Part shown: piece after piece, positions 51,612 through 60,203 of the stretch
Layout: each line of letters opens with the position of its first letter
How positions within the stretch are numbered: position 1 is the stretch's first letter
NCBI RefSeq assembly: GCF_900129345.1
Contig: NZ_FQVK01000006.1
Span: 1 to 64,000 of the forward strand
From: Ruegeria intermedia
Lineage (GTDB): Bacteria > Pseudomonadota > Alphaproteobacteria > Rhodobacterales > Rhodobacteraceae
Length of the DNA stretch: 64,000 nt
Direction of reading: 5' to 3'
Notes under the pieces: model-generated
What the model saw: the letters and a program-made list of their open reading frames with translations, nothing else
Told to the model about the DNA's origin: nothing
Database searches by the model: none
Position numbers and translations under genes: made by a program

Positions 51612-52214
51612 ATGCGCGAACTCGTGACCGGGCCGGATGGCCAACCGCGATGCGGCTGGTGTCAGGCCGCGCCGGAGTTTTTCGACTATCACGACAATGA
51701 ATGGGGCTATCCGGTAGGTGACGACCAGCGCCTGTTCGAGAAACTCTGCCTTGAAAGCTTTCAATCCGGCCTCAGTTGGCGCACCATTCTGGCCAAGCGC
51801 GAGAATTTCCGCAAAGCCTTTTCCGGCTTTGATTGCAACGTGATGGCCGAATTTACTGATGCCGACGTCGAACGCCTGCTGCAGGATGCCGGCATCATCC
51901 GCCATCGCGGCAAGATCGAGGCGGTGATCAACAACGCCCGCCGCGCACAGGAGCTGGTGGCCGAAACCGGCTCGCTGGCGGCCTATGTCTGGCGGTTCGA
52001 GCCCGAGACCCCTCCTGCGCCGCAGACGGCCTCGACTTCGCCCGAGTCGGTCGCCATGTCCAAGGACCTGAAAAAGCGCGGGTGGAAATTTGTCGGCCCC
52101 ACCACGGTGTTTGCCTTCATGCAGGCGATGGGGCTGGTGAATGACCACGCCACAGGCTGCGCCATGCGCGAAAAAGCGGCGCAAATGCGCCGCTCGTTCA
52201 TCAAACCGGTCTGA
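51612..52214 (+). CDS. tag: DNA-3-methyladenine glycosylase I
   Basis: 200 residues. RCGWCQAAPEFFDYHDNEWG contains the first zinc and base-binding residues; FEKLCLESFQSGLSWRTIL and the C-terminal HATGC complete the Tag pattern. It removes 3-methyladenine from alkylated DNA. The ribosome site is weak. It is convergent with the aldolase gene, the stops being three bases apart. Confidence 0.94.
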   Translation: MRELVTGPDGQPRCGWCQAAPEFFDYHDNEWGYPVGDDQRLFEKLCLESFQSGLSWRTILAKRENFRKAFSGFDCNVMAEFTDADVERLLQDAGIIRHRGKIEAVINNARRAQELVAETGSLAAYVWRFEPETPPAPQTASTSPESVAMSKDLKKRGWKFVGPTTVFAFMQAMGLVNDHATGCAMREKAAQMRRSFIKPV

Positions 52215-52216
52215 CC

Positions 52217-53098
52217 TCAGACCGAGGCGCGGTAGATCTTGTCGATATTGCTGCCCAGGGCCGCGTTGAACTCGGCATCCGACTGCTGCTTCGACAGCCC
52301 CTCGGTCAGCGCACGCGAGAAAGATGCGATCATCTTGCCGTTCTGCGCCAGCAGATCACAGGCCTCGTCGGTCGAATAACCGCCCGACAGCGCCACAACG
52401 CGCAGAACACGCGGATGATCGGCGGCCTCGTCATACAGATTGGCCTTGCTGGGCAGGGTCAGCTTCAGCATGACGTCCTGCCCCTCGCCCAACTCGTCGA
52501 GGTTTTTGAGGATTTCGGCTTTCAGGATCTCTTCCGCTTCGGCCTTGGTGTCCGACTTGATGTTCACCTCGGGCTCGATGATCGGAACCATGCCGGCCGC
52601 GATCACCTCGCGGGCCACGTCGAATTGCTGCGCGACCACGGCGGCGATGCCCTCGGCATTGGCCTCGTGGATGACCGAGCGTTCCTTGGTGCCGAACACG
52701 CCTTCGGCCTTGGCCAGCGTCTCGGCCAGGCCCGGGATGGGCTTCATCAGTTGCACGCCGTTGGCGGTGTCCTCCAGCCCCTTGTCGATCTTGAGGAACG
52801 GCACGATGCCTTTGACCGACCACAGGTAATCAGCAACCTTGCGCCCCTCGATTTCCTCGCCCAGCGTGCGTTCGAACAGGATCGCGCCGATCACCTTGTC
52901 GCGGGTGAAGTCGTCGGCCAGGATGATCCGGGCGCGCATCTTCTGGATCTCGGCAAACATTTCCTCGTCCGAGCCATAGTCGGACGGCTGCACCCCGTAC
53001 AGCGCCAGCGCCTTGGGCGTCGAGCCGCCGCTCTGATCCAGAGCCGCGATGAAGCCCGCACCGTTGATCATCTGTTCGCGCTGTTCAGCCTTGGACAT
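52217..53098 (-). CDS. fda: Class I fructose-bisphosphate aldolase
   Basis: 293 residues. GFIAALDQSGGSTPKALALY begins the barrel; VPFLKIDKGLEDTANGVQLM and LKLTLPSKANLYDEA contain the lysines expected for Schiff-base catalysis. This is the bacterial class I type that works without metal, in glycolysis or gluconeogenesis. It is a single gene. Confidence 0.92.
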   Translation of the reverse strand: MSKAEQREQMINGAGFIAALDQSGGSTPKALALYGVQPSDYGSDEEMFAEIQKMRARIILADDFTRDKVIGAILFERTLGEEIEGRKVADYLWSVKGIVPFLKIDKGLEDTANGVQLMKPIPGLAETLAKAEGVFGTKERSVIHEANAEGIAAVVAQQFDVAREVIAAGMVPIIEPEVNIKSDTKAEAEEILKAEILKNLDELGEGQDVMLKLTLPSKANLYDEAADHPRVLRVVALSGGYSTDEACDLLAQNGKMIASFSRALTEGLSKQQSDAEFNAALGSNIDKIYRASV

Positions 53099-53170
53099 AA
53101 CACTTTCCCGTTCAGTAATGATTCCGCTTTTCCAATCGCATACAGCATGGCGCGGGGCGATGATAGTTTG

Positions 53171-54520
53171 TTAGCGCTCAACCACGCGCAGCCAGATTCC
53201 ATGGCGCGACCGCACCGTCAGATGCGCCACCGGAACCGGGGTGCGGCCCTCGACAGGTTCGAACCGGTACCGCCGCAGCAGGGTCGACAGGATCAACGGT
53301 CCCTCGACCATCGCAAACCCCGCCCCGGTGCAGACGCGCGGCCCGGCCGAAAACGGAATGAAGGCCGCCCGCTGGCAGGCCTTGCCGTTTTCGGTCGCCC
53401 AGCGGGCCGGGTCAAAGCTGTCCGGGTCCTCCCACAGCCGTTCATGCCGGTGCAGGTGCCATGGGCTGATCACGATCTGCGCGCCCTTGGGCGCGTCGCG
53501 GTCGCGGAAGCGTTCGGGGCATGTGGCCTCGCGCACCATCATCGGGACCGGGGGATAGAGGCGCAGCGCCTCGCGGAACACATCGCGGCTGATGCGCAGT
53601 CTGGACATTGTGGCAAAGCTTAATTCGTCCTGCGCGCGGGCCTCCTCGGCCACGCGGTCCTGCCAGTTGGGATAGGCGGCCATCAGGTACAGCGTCCAGG
53701 CCAGGGCCGAGGCGCTGGTTTCGTGCCCGGCCAGAAAAAAGATGGCGACCTGGTCAATCATCTCATCGGTGTTGAAACACTGCCCGGTCAGGGGGTCGGG
53801 CGTGGTCATGATCTTGGTGGCCAGATCGTCGGGCGCGGTGCCGGCGGCGATTTGCGCGGCCCGCTCGCGGGTCAGGCGGGCGATCAAGGCGCGGATTTCG
53901 GCCGCCGCACGGCGGGTCTTGCGCGCGTGGAACCGGGGCACCCAGCCGGGCAGCGGCACGAAAGCCGCCAGGTTCAGCAGTGGTTGCTGCCGCTGATAGG
54001 CGCGGAATTTCTCGAACACCCGTGCGGCGATTTCGTGCTCGATCGGCACCGAGAACAAGGTGCGAAAGATCACGTCGGCGGCGGCATGGCTGGTGACCTC
54101 CTCGATTTCGACCGGCACGCCCGTCCTGTCTCGCAGGCGATCGGCGCAAGCCTCGGCCGAGGCCAGCATCGCGGAGAAGGTCTGTTTCAGCCGTCCGCCC
54201 TCGAAGGCCGGGTCGATGATGCGGCGCTGGCGCCTCCAGGCTTCGCCATTGGTCAGGAATACCGATTGGCCCAGCAGGGGCCGCAGGCCTTCGCTGATCC
54301 GGCCGGATTTCGGGAAATCCTCGGGGCGGTGTTTCAGTACCCGGTCGATCAGCTCGGGCTGGTTGATCAGGTAGGACCGGAAGAACGGGGTGCGGAACTC
54401 GGCCATCCAGGCGCGGTACAGGCGTTGCGGCTGAGCCGACAGGATATCGCGCCGGAACAGGCGCAGGTATTGCCACAGCGATACGTTGTCCGGTCTGGCG
54501 GGTGGCTTGGGCGGGATCAT
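53171..54520 (-). CDS. Cytochrome P450
   Basis: 449 residues. The I-helix oxygen-binding motif is FFLAGHETSAS, the ExxR helix FREALRLYPP, and the heme loop FSAGPRVCTGAGFAM with Cys397 as iron ligand. It has no membrane anchor. No ferredoxin or ferredoxin reductase gene is beside it. The start overlaps the stop of the hydrolase gene (54517-54520). The substrate is unknown. Confidence 0.94.
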   Translation of the reverse strand: MIPPKPPARPDNVSLWQYLRLFRRDILSAQPQRLYRAWMAEFRTPFFRSYLINQPELIDRVLKHRPEDFPKSGRISEGLRPLLGQSVFLTNGEAWRRQRRIIDPAFEGGRLKQTFSAMLASAEACADRLRDRTGVPVEIEEVTSHAAADVIFRTLFSVPIEHEIAARVFEKFRAYQRQQPLLNLAAFVPLPGWVPRFHARKTRRAAAEIRALIARLTRERAAQIAAGTAPDDLATKIMTTPDPLTGQCFNTDEMIDQVAIFFLAGHETSASALAWTLYLMAAYPNWQDRVAEEARAQDELSFATMSRLRISRDVFREALRLYPPVPMMVREATCPERFRDRDAPKGAQIVISPWHLHRHERLWEDPDSFDPARWATENGKACQRAAFIPFSAGPRVCTGAGFAMVEGPLILSTLLRRYRFEPVEGRTPVPVAHLTVRSRHGIWLRVVER

Positions 54521-55731
54521 GCGCGCACCGTACGGTATTTGGACACCGCCCGCTCGATCCGCGATTTCGACGGCGCCCGCCCGGCGAACCGAGCGCCCAA
54601 TGTCAGCGACCCGGCAGTGATGCGGAAATAGTCATAGTCGCTAGGCCGGTCGAACGCGCAAAGATACTGAAAATGCAGACGGAAGAACCGCCAGCGCAGC
54701 GCGGCCCAGCGTTCGGGCGACAGGGTTTGCGTGAAAGCGGCCGAAAGAACCAGGGGCCAGCGTTTGCCGGGACCGGCAACTCCGCTGACACCAACCGGAT
54801 CGCATAGCGCAAAGGCGCAGCCATCCCCGGGTGCCGAGACATCGACCCATGCCAACTGCTCGGTCTGCGACAGCAGTTGCAGGTCGGCCCGCAACCGGCC
54901 GGCCCGCGGCAGGAATGACACCATCGGCACCACCTGCCCCAATGTCAGGAACGACAGGACCGGGCCATCCGGCGGCACCTCGCCCCGCCGCAGCAGGTCC
55001 GCCAGAACCGAGACCCCGAGATGGGCGCCGGAACTGTGGCCCACCACCAGAACTTCATCGACCGGCGACCGCAGGGCCGCCGCGATCAAGGCGCGGAATT
55101 CGTCCAACCGGGCCTGCAACTCGGGCGGCGTTTCGCCCCGCAGCCGCGCCGAATAGGCATAATCGTGCATCAAGTAATAGGCGAACAGGCGGTTGTCGAT
55201 CCTGCGGAACCAAAGCATCGCGGCCACCGACACCGCCACTGCGGGCAACACCGCCAACGCTCCGGCCCAGGGAAACAGCAGCGCGACGAGGCCCCAACCC
55301 AGCGCCACCGCCGCCGCCAGCTGCCCCAGCAGCATCGCCACCGGATAAAGGGCCGCGATCACCGGCCCCTTGCGCAGGCGCATCAGCCGCCACAAAGTGC
55401 CGGTCGAGATGTAGATCCACGCCGTGCGCAGCAACTGCCAATAGGTCGCCGGGATCGAGCTGTCCATGCTGTCGCGCACGATGTCGGACCAGACCAGAAC
55501 CTCGACATCCGTATGTACTTCGGCCCCGTCCTGCTCCGACCGGACGTGCCAGCCATAGGGGCCATCGCCCGTCTTGGCCGAAACCTCCAACCGATACCCG
55601 GAAATCGCTGCCTGCGCGCGCCCCTCTTTCCGGTAGAGTTCGCGATAGCGGCGGGGATGGATGGGATCATAGCCGGGGATATAGAACACCCGGCGTCGTT
55701 GTACCCCAGATTGCGGAACCTGACTGCTCAT
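54517..55731 (-). CDS. Membrane-associated alpha/beta-hydrolase-like protein
   Basis: 404 residues. VFYIPGYDPIHPRRYRELYR opens the hydrolase-like part; two membrane spans follow near 125-175 (for example AAAVALGWGLVALLFPWAGA), and the nucleophile elbow is VLVVGHSSGAHLGVSV. A lipase or esterase role is possible. It is coupled to the P450, so both may modify one hydrophobic compound. I do not recognise a named family. Confidence 0.7.
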   Translation of the reverse strand: MSSQVPQSGVQRRRVFYIPGYDPIHPRRYRELYRKEGRAQAAISGYRLEVSAKTGDGPYGWHVRSEQDGAEVHTDVEVLVWSDIVRDSMDSSIPATYWQLLRTAWIYISTGTLWRLMRLRKGPVIAALYPVAMLLGQLAAAVALGWGLVALLFPWAGALAVLPAVAVSVAAMLWFRRIDNRLFAYYLMHDYAYSARLRGETPPELQARLDEFRALIAAALRSPVDEVLVVGHSSGAHLGVSVLADLLRRGEVPPDGPVLSFLTLGQVVPMVSFLPRAGRLRADLQLLSQTEQLAWVDVSAPGDGCAFALCDPVGVSGVAGPGKRWPLVLSAAFTQTLSPERWAALRWRFFRLHFQYLCAFDRPSDYDYFRITAGSLTLGARFAGRAPSKSRIERAVSKYRTVRA

Positions 55732-55809
55732 GCCTTTGCCCTTGTTGCGGGCAGGTTAGCGCAGCGTTGTGGCCAAGGTAAGGCCCGATCATCGCGGCCA
55801 GGCGCCGCG

Positions 55810-56562
55810 TCAGCCCAGAGTGGCCAGTGCCGGGAATGTCTCAAGCAGCCACCAACTGAACTGGCTGAACAGGCCCGTCACCAGCATGATGCCGACGACC
55901 AGCAACAAGCCGCCCATGACCTTTTCGATCGTGCCCATATGCGGTTTCAGCCTGTTCATCACCGCCATCGACCGGTTCAGGAACATCGCAGCCAGCAGGA
56001 ACGGGATACCCAGACCCGCAGCATAGACGCCCAGCAACAGCGTGCCCCGCGCCACCGAGGCCTCGGACGCGGCCAGCGACAGGATCGCGCCCAGCTGAGG
56101 GCCGATGCACGGGGTCCAGCCGAATGCAAAGGCCAACCCCAGGATGTATGCCCCGAAAACCGATCCGCCTGCGTCCCCAGTCTCGACCCGCGCCTCACGG
56201 TCCAGGATCGGAATGCGGAACACGTTCAGGAAATGCAGGCCGAAGACGATCACCACCAGACCCGAGGCCTTGGCGAACAGTTCCTGGTTCTGCAGCACGA
56301 ATGCGCCAAAGGCCGAGGCCGTGAAGCCCAGCAGCAGAAACACCGTCGACAGCCCCAGAACGAAGAACAGCGCCGACAGAGTCGCCTTGCGCCGGGCCTG
56401 CACCTGATCCTGCATCTCGTGGATGGTGACGCCGCTCATATAGGCCAGATAGGGCGGCACGATTGGCAACACGCAAGGCGACAGAAAGCTGATCAACCCG
56501 CCGACCAGCGCGATGAACATGGCGGGCAGCAGCCCCGCGTCGATGATATCGATTCCGAACAT
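55810..56562 (-). CDS. ccdA: Cytochrome c biogenesis protein CcdA
   Basis: 250 residues from ATG 56562. Six membrane spans carry the two redox cysteines in LISFLSPCVLPIVPPYLAYM and FAFGWTPCIGPQLGA. It passes electrons from cytoplasmic thioredoxin to periplasmic thiol carriers needed for cytochrome c heme attachment. It is 78 bases upstream of the hydrolase-P450 pair on the same strand, though a shared operon is unproven. Confidence 0.92.
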   Translation of the reverse strand: MFGIDIIDAGLLPAMFIALVGGLISFLSPCVLPIVPPYLAYMSGVTIHEMQDQVQARRKATLSALFFVLGLSTVFLLLGFTASAFGAFVLQNQELFAKASGLVVIVFGLHFLNVFRIPILDREARVETGDAGGSVFGAYILGLAFAFGWTPCIGPQLGAILSLAASEASVARGTLLLGVYAAGLGIPFLLAAMFLNRSMAVMNRLKPHMGTIEKVMGGLLLVVGIMLVTGLFSQFSWWLLETFPALATLG

Positions 56563-56667
56563 GACACTGCAGATAGGGTATCCGAATGGCCGCGTCACGG
56601 GGCCATTCGGTCACATCCTCGTGGTTGCATGCTGGACAGCGCGCACTGCGCCAAATATCTGAGGCCC

Positions 56668-56901
56668 ATGACACAAGAAACCGAAACCCTGGATGCGCTG
56701 GGCCTGCTGTGCCCCCTGCCCGTTCTGAAAGCCCGCAAAAGGCTGAAATCCATGCCGGCGGGGTCTGTTCTGCGCCTTCTGGCCGACGACCCGGCCGCCG
56801 TCGTCGATGTTCCGCATTTCTGCGCGGAATCCGGTCACGAGCTTGTGGCGCAACAGGACATGTCCGATCACCAAGTCTATCTGATCCGAAAATCCGCGTG
56901 A
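56668..56901 (+). CDS. TusA-like sulfurtransferase
   Basis: 77 residues. The SirA/TusA core has the active cysteine Cys15 in GLLCPLPVLKARKRL (the CPxP motif) and DDPAAVVDVPHFC. It probably carries persulfide sulfur for tRNA thiolation, molybdenum cofactor or other pathways. It could serve MnmA, but the tusBCDE partners are not here. It ends at a bidirectional terminator. Confidence 0.88.
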   Translation: MTQETETLDALGLLCPLPVLKARKRLKSMPAGSVLRLLADDPAAVVDVPHFCAESGHELVAQQDMSDHQVYLIRKSA

Positions 56902-56910
56902 TGCCGTGAA

Positions 56911-56943
56911 AAAAATGGCGGGCCGAGTGGCCCGCCATTTCGT
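56911..56943. terminator. Bidirectional terminator between tusA-like and rne
   Basis: AAATGGCGGGCC (56913-56924) and GGCCCGCCATTT (56929-56940) form a perfect 12-bp stem with a GAGT loop, with A and T tracts on the two sides. It serves both convergent genes. Confidence 0.9.
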
Positions 56944-59700
56944 TCAGCTTCCCAGCGACCACCACCCGCGTTTTTTGGGCTTGGCCGGGGTGGGCGCGGG
57001 TTGTTCCGCAGCCACTTCAAGGACCGCGCCGTTGTGTGCCTCCTCTGCGGGTTCGGCGGGCGTTTCGGTCGTGTCAACGCCATGCTCTGCAGGTGATGCA
57101 TCCGTTTCGGCAGGCGACACGGCGACGGGTTCGACAGCCTCGGCGCGGCTTTCCTCCGAAGCGACGGGCTCACTCGGTGCCTCCGCTACTGCGGTATCGG
57201 TCTCGTCCTGAACCTCAGCAGTCGGCGTCTCGTTTGACGCCCCCTCATCGGCTACAGCCGGTTCGGACAGAGCCTCTCGCGCTGCCGGAGCATTCTCTTC
57301 CGCATCACTCTCATCGGTCGGCTCTGCGGCTGCCACCTCGGCCTCGGCGGTCTTCTTCTTCCGCGGCGCCCGGCGCCGTTTCGGCTTGGCGGATTTTTCC
57401 TCCGTGGCCTTCGCCTCCTCGGCGGCCTGCGCGGCCGAGTCTGTCTCGTCTTCTGTTTCGTCCTCAGAGGCGGTCATCGCGTCTTCCGACTCTTCCACCG
57501 CCGAATCTTCGTTCACGGCATCGGATTTGTCCTCGGCCTGAATACCCTCGGACTGCTCGGCATTTCCACCGTTCTTCTTGCGACGCCGACGACGACGCTT
57601 GCGCTTGGGCTTTGCCTCCTCCTCGGACGTCTCCTGGGCGTCGGAATCGTCCACGGCCTCCTCCTCGGAGTCGACCAGATCCATCAACGACGCCGAGGCC
57701 GAAACCACCGGCGCCGAAACCTCGGGCACGGCCCGTGTCGCGGTCTTGAACTTCTCCATCGAGAAATCGGGGCTAACCAGATGAACGTCGCCCTCGACCC
57801 GGACCGAAAGGCCATAGCGGGCCTCGATCTGGGCGATGTGCTCGCGTTTCTGGTTCATCAGGTAGTTGGCGATGCTGACCGGGCAGCGCACCAGAACCTC
57901 GCGCGAGCGGCGGCGGGTGCCTTCTTCCTCGATCTGGCGCAGGATGGCCAGCGCCATGTTGTCGTCCGACCGGATCAGCCCGGTGCCGTGGCAGGACGGG
58001 CAAGGCTGCGTCGTCGCCTCCAGCATGCCGGGGCGCAGGCGCTGGCGGCTCATCTCGAGCAGACCAAAGCCCGAAATCCGCCCCACCTGGATGCGCGCAC
58101 GATCTGTCTTCAGCTTGTCCTTCAGGCGCTTTTCAACCGCCAGGTTGTTCTTGCGCTCGTCCATGTCGATGAAATCGATGACGATCAGACCGGCCAGGTC
58201 GCGCAGGCGCAGTTGCCGCGCCACTTCCTCAGCGGCCTCGAGGTTGGTCTTGAGCGCGGTTTCCTCGATCGAGCCTTCTTTGGTGGCCCGGCCCGAGTTC
58301 ACGTCGATCGCCACAAGCGCCTCGGTCACGCCGATCACGATGTAGCCGCCCGACTTCAATTGAACCGTCGGGTTGAACATCGAGCTCAGGTAACTCTCCA
58401 CCTGATAGCGGGCGAACAGCGGCAGCTGGTCCTCGTACCGTTTCACGTTCTTGGCGTGCGACGGCATGATCATCTTCATGAAGTCCTTGGCGATGCGGTA
58501 CCCGGCCTCGCCTTCAACCAGAACCTCGTCGATCTCGCGGTTGTACAGATCCCGGATCGACCGCTTGATCAGGTCGCCTTCCTCATAGATCTTCGCCGGC
58601 GCGATCGACTTGAGCGTCAACTCGCGGATCTGTTCCCACAACCGCTGCAGGTACTCATAGTCGCGCTTGATCTCGGATTTGGTGCGTTTGGCGCCCGCGG
58701 TCCGGATGATCAGGCCCGCGCCGCTGGGCACGTCGATCTCCGACGCGATCTCCTTCAGCTTCTTGCGATCCGCAGCGTTGGTGATCTTGCGACTGATGCC
58801 GCCGCCACGGGCAGTGTTGGGCATCAGAACGCAATAGCGGCCCGCCAGCGACAGATAGGTCGTCAGCGCCGCGCCCTTGTTGCCGCGCTCTTCCTTGACG
58901 ACCTGCACCAGCAGGATCTGGCGCACCTTGATGACTTCCTGGATCTTGTAGCGACGCGGACGCGGCTTGCGCGGCGGCCGTATATCCTCGCTGTCGTCGT
59001 CATCGGCAACCGACTCGATCGACTCGTCCTTGGCGGCTGCGTCAGGCTTTGCGGGCGCTTCGTCATCCCCCCCGTTCTCACCATCGTCAGGCTCCACTTG
59101 AGCCTCAGGCGCGTCAGTCTCGGATTCCGTCTCACCGATCGCGACGGGTTCATCCGTTGCCTGCTCGTCCGGCTCCTCGACCGGTGTTTCGGCCACCGTC
59201 TCCATCGGCGAGGTGCCCTCGGGCACCGGCAGGTCCGCACCGTTCCCATTCGCGTCGAGGTCAATGGTTTCCATGCCGGTCGGTTCGGACGAAACTTCAA
59301 GCGTTTCCACTGCGTCATCCGACTTGGCCGACGCCGCCTTGGTCCGCGACCGCGAACGGCGCTTCTTCGGAGCGTTTTCCTCGGCCTCGTCACGCGCTTT
59401 CAGCGCCTCGACATAGGCCCGCTCCTCTTCCATCAGCGCTTCGCGGTCGGCGACAGGGATCTGGTAGTAGTCCGGATGGATCTCGGAAAACGCCAGAAAG
59501 CCGTGGCGGTTTCCCCCATAATCGACGAAAGCCGCCTGCAGCGAAGGCTCGACGCGCGTGACTTTAGCTAGATAGATATTGCCGGCAAGCTGGCGTTTGT
59601 TCTCGGACTCAAAATCGAATTCCTCGACCTTGTTTCCGTCCACCACCACGACGCGGGTCTCTTCCGCGTGGGTGGCATCGATAAGCATTTTCTTTGCCAT
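56944..59700 (-). CDS. rne: Ribonuclease E/G with acidic insert
   Basis: 918 residues from ATG 59700. The S1 domain begins at residue 1 and is split by an acidic and Ala/Pro-rich insert of about 165 residues (about 84-250), then resumes at RYKIQEVIKVRQILLVQV. The catalytic part has VAIDVNSGRATKEGSIE and VIDFIDMDE with the active-site aspartates, and the zinc link CPSCHGTG. The last 280 residues are disordered, with alternating acidic and Arg/Lys-rich blocks (KPKRKRRRRRRKK) that would bind RNA and degradosome partners. It initiates mRNA decay and rRNA/tRNA processing. Confidence 0.95.
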   Translation of the reverse strand: MAKKMLIDATHAEETRVVVVDGNKVEEFDFESENKRQLAGNIYLAKVTRVEPSLQAAFVDYGGNRHGFLAFSEIHPDYYQIPVADREALMEEERAYVEALKARDEAEENAPKKRRSRSRTKAASAKSDDAVETLEVSSEPTGMETIDLDANGNGADLPVPEGTSPMETVAETPVEEPDEQATDEPVAIGETESETDAPEAQVEPDDGENGGDDEAPAKPDAAAKDESIESVADDDDSEDIRPPRKPRPRRYKIQEVIKVRQILLVQVVKEERGNKGAALTTYLSLAGRYCVLMPNTARGGGISRKITNAADRKKLKEIASEIDVPSGAGLIIRTAGAKRTKSEIKRDYEYLQRLWEQIRELTLKSIAPAKIYEEGDLIKRSIRDLYNREIDEVLVEGEAGYRIAKDFMKMIMPSHAKNVKRYEDQLPLFARYQVESYLSSMFNPTVQLKSGGYIVIGVTEALVAIDVNSGRATKEGSIEETALKTNLEAAEEVARQLRLRDLAGLIVIDFIDMDERKNNLAVEKRLKDKLKTDRARIQVGRISGFGLLEMSRQRLRPGMLEATTQPCPSCHGTGLIRSDDNMALAILRQIEEEGTRRRSREVLVRCPVSIANYLMNQKREHIAQIEARYGLSVRVEGDVHLVSPDFSMEKFKTATRAVPEVSAPVVSASASLMDLVDSEEEAVDDSDAQETSEEEAKPKRKRRRRRRKKNGGNAEQSEGIQAEDKSDAVNEDSAVEESEDAMTASEDETEDETDSAAQAAEEAKATEEKSAKPKRRRAPRKKKTAEAEVAAAEPTDESDAEENAPAAREALSEPAVADEGASNETPTAEVQDETDTAVAEAPSEPVASEESRAEAVEPVAVSPAETDASPAEHGVDTTETPAEPAEEAHNGAVLEVAAEQPAPTPAKPKKRGWWSLGS

Positions 59701-60203
59701 GTGTCCTTGATGCACCGCACCAAACGCGCTGTCCTGACCTGTCCGGGCGGACAGGCGCATCTGGGGTGGTGTCTTGTCTGGGCGATTTCGGACGGCGCGC
59801 GGCAGGGATCGGCATCTCGCCCCCCTGCTCGTACACTCAATCGTTGCGCGCGCGTCATCGCGGTTCTTCTCCGACAGACGCGACCATGCCGCTGCCTGCC
59901 CATTATTCCTTTTGCCCGAAGTAGGGGCTCAGGTGCTCTACTGCCCATTGCTGGGCACAATCTGCATGCTTCGCCCGGAGAGATGGGTCACCATCCGCGG
60001 CCAAGCAGCGAAACTCAATGATCCGGCACACATCGGCCCCATTTCGGGCCGGGTCCGTCCTGCCACAATAAAAGCAGTCCTGTGGAAAACACAATGGGCA
60101 AACTGCACGGACCGCCGTTCTATTGTCGCCCGACCTTCATCTGGCCCCAAATATCCCGGGGGTGAATTGGCCTGAAGGGCCAAGAGGGGGCTGGCCCCCT
60201 CCC
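59701..60203. other. 503-base gap upstream of rne, with repeat copy 2 and a doubtful small ORF
   Basis: It should hold the rne promoter and a long leader; rne leaders are often self-regulated. A minus-strand frame 59903-60094 could encode 63 residues with CFYCG and CRIIEFRC and a later HADC, a zinc-finger-like pattern, but it has only a TTG start and no ribosome site, so I do not call it as a gene. The right end is the repeat element described next. Confidence 0.4.
60136..60203 (-). repeat. Intergenic repeat element, copy 2 (after dctD)
   Basis: 60136-60162 is identical to 39461-39487. It is followed by TTGGCC/GGCCAA (about 60168-60184) and GGGGG-CTGG-CCCCC (60186-60199). On the minus strand it starts directly after the dctD stop at 60204. 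Confidence 0.75.

Noticed and set aside
52207..52222. GGTCTG-ACCT-CAGACC hairpin across the tag and aldolase stops as a terminator
   Set aside because: Only a 6-bp stem with no T tract on either side.
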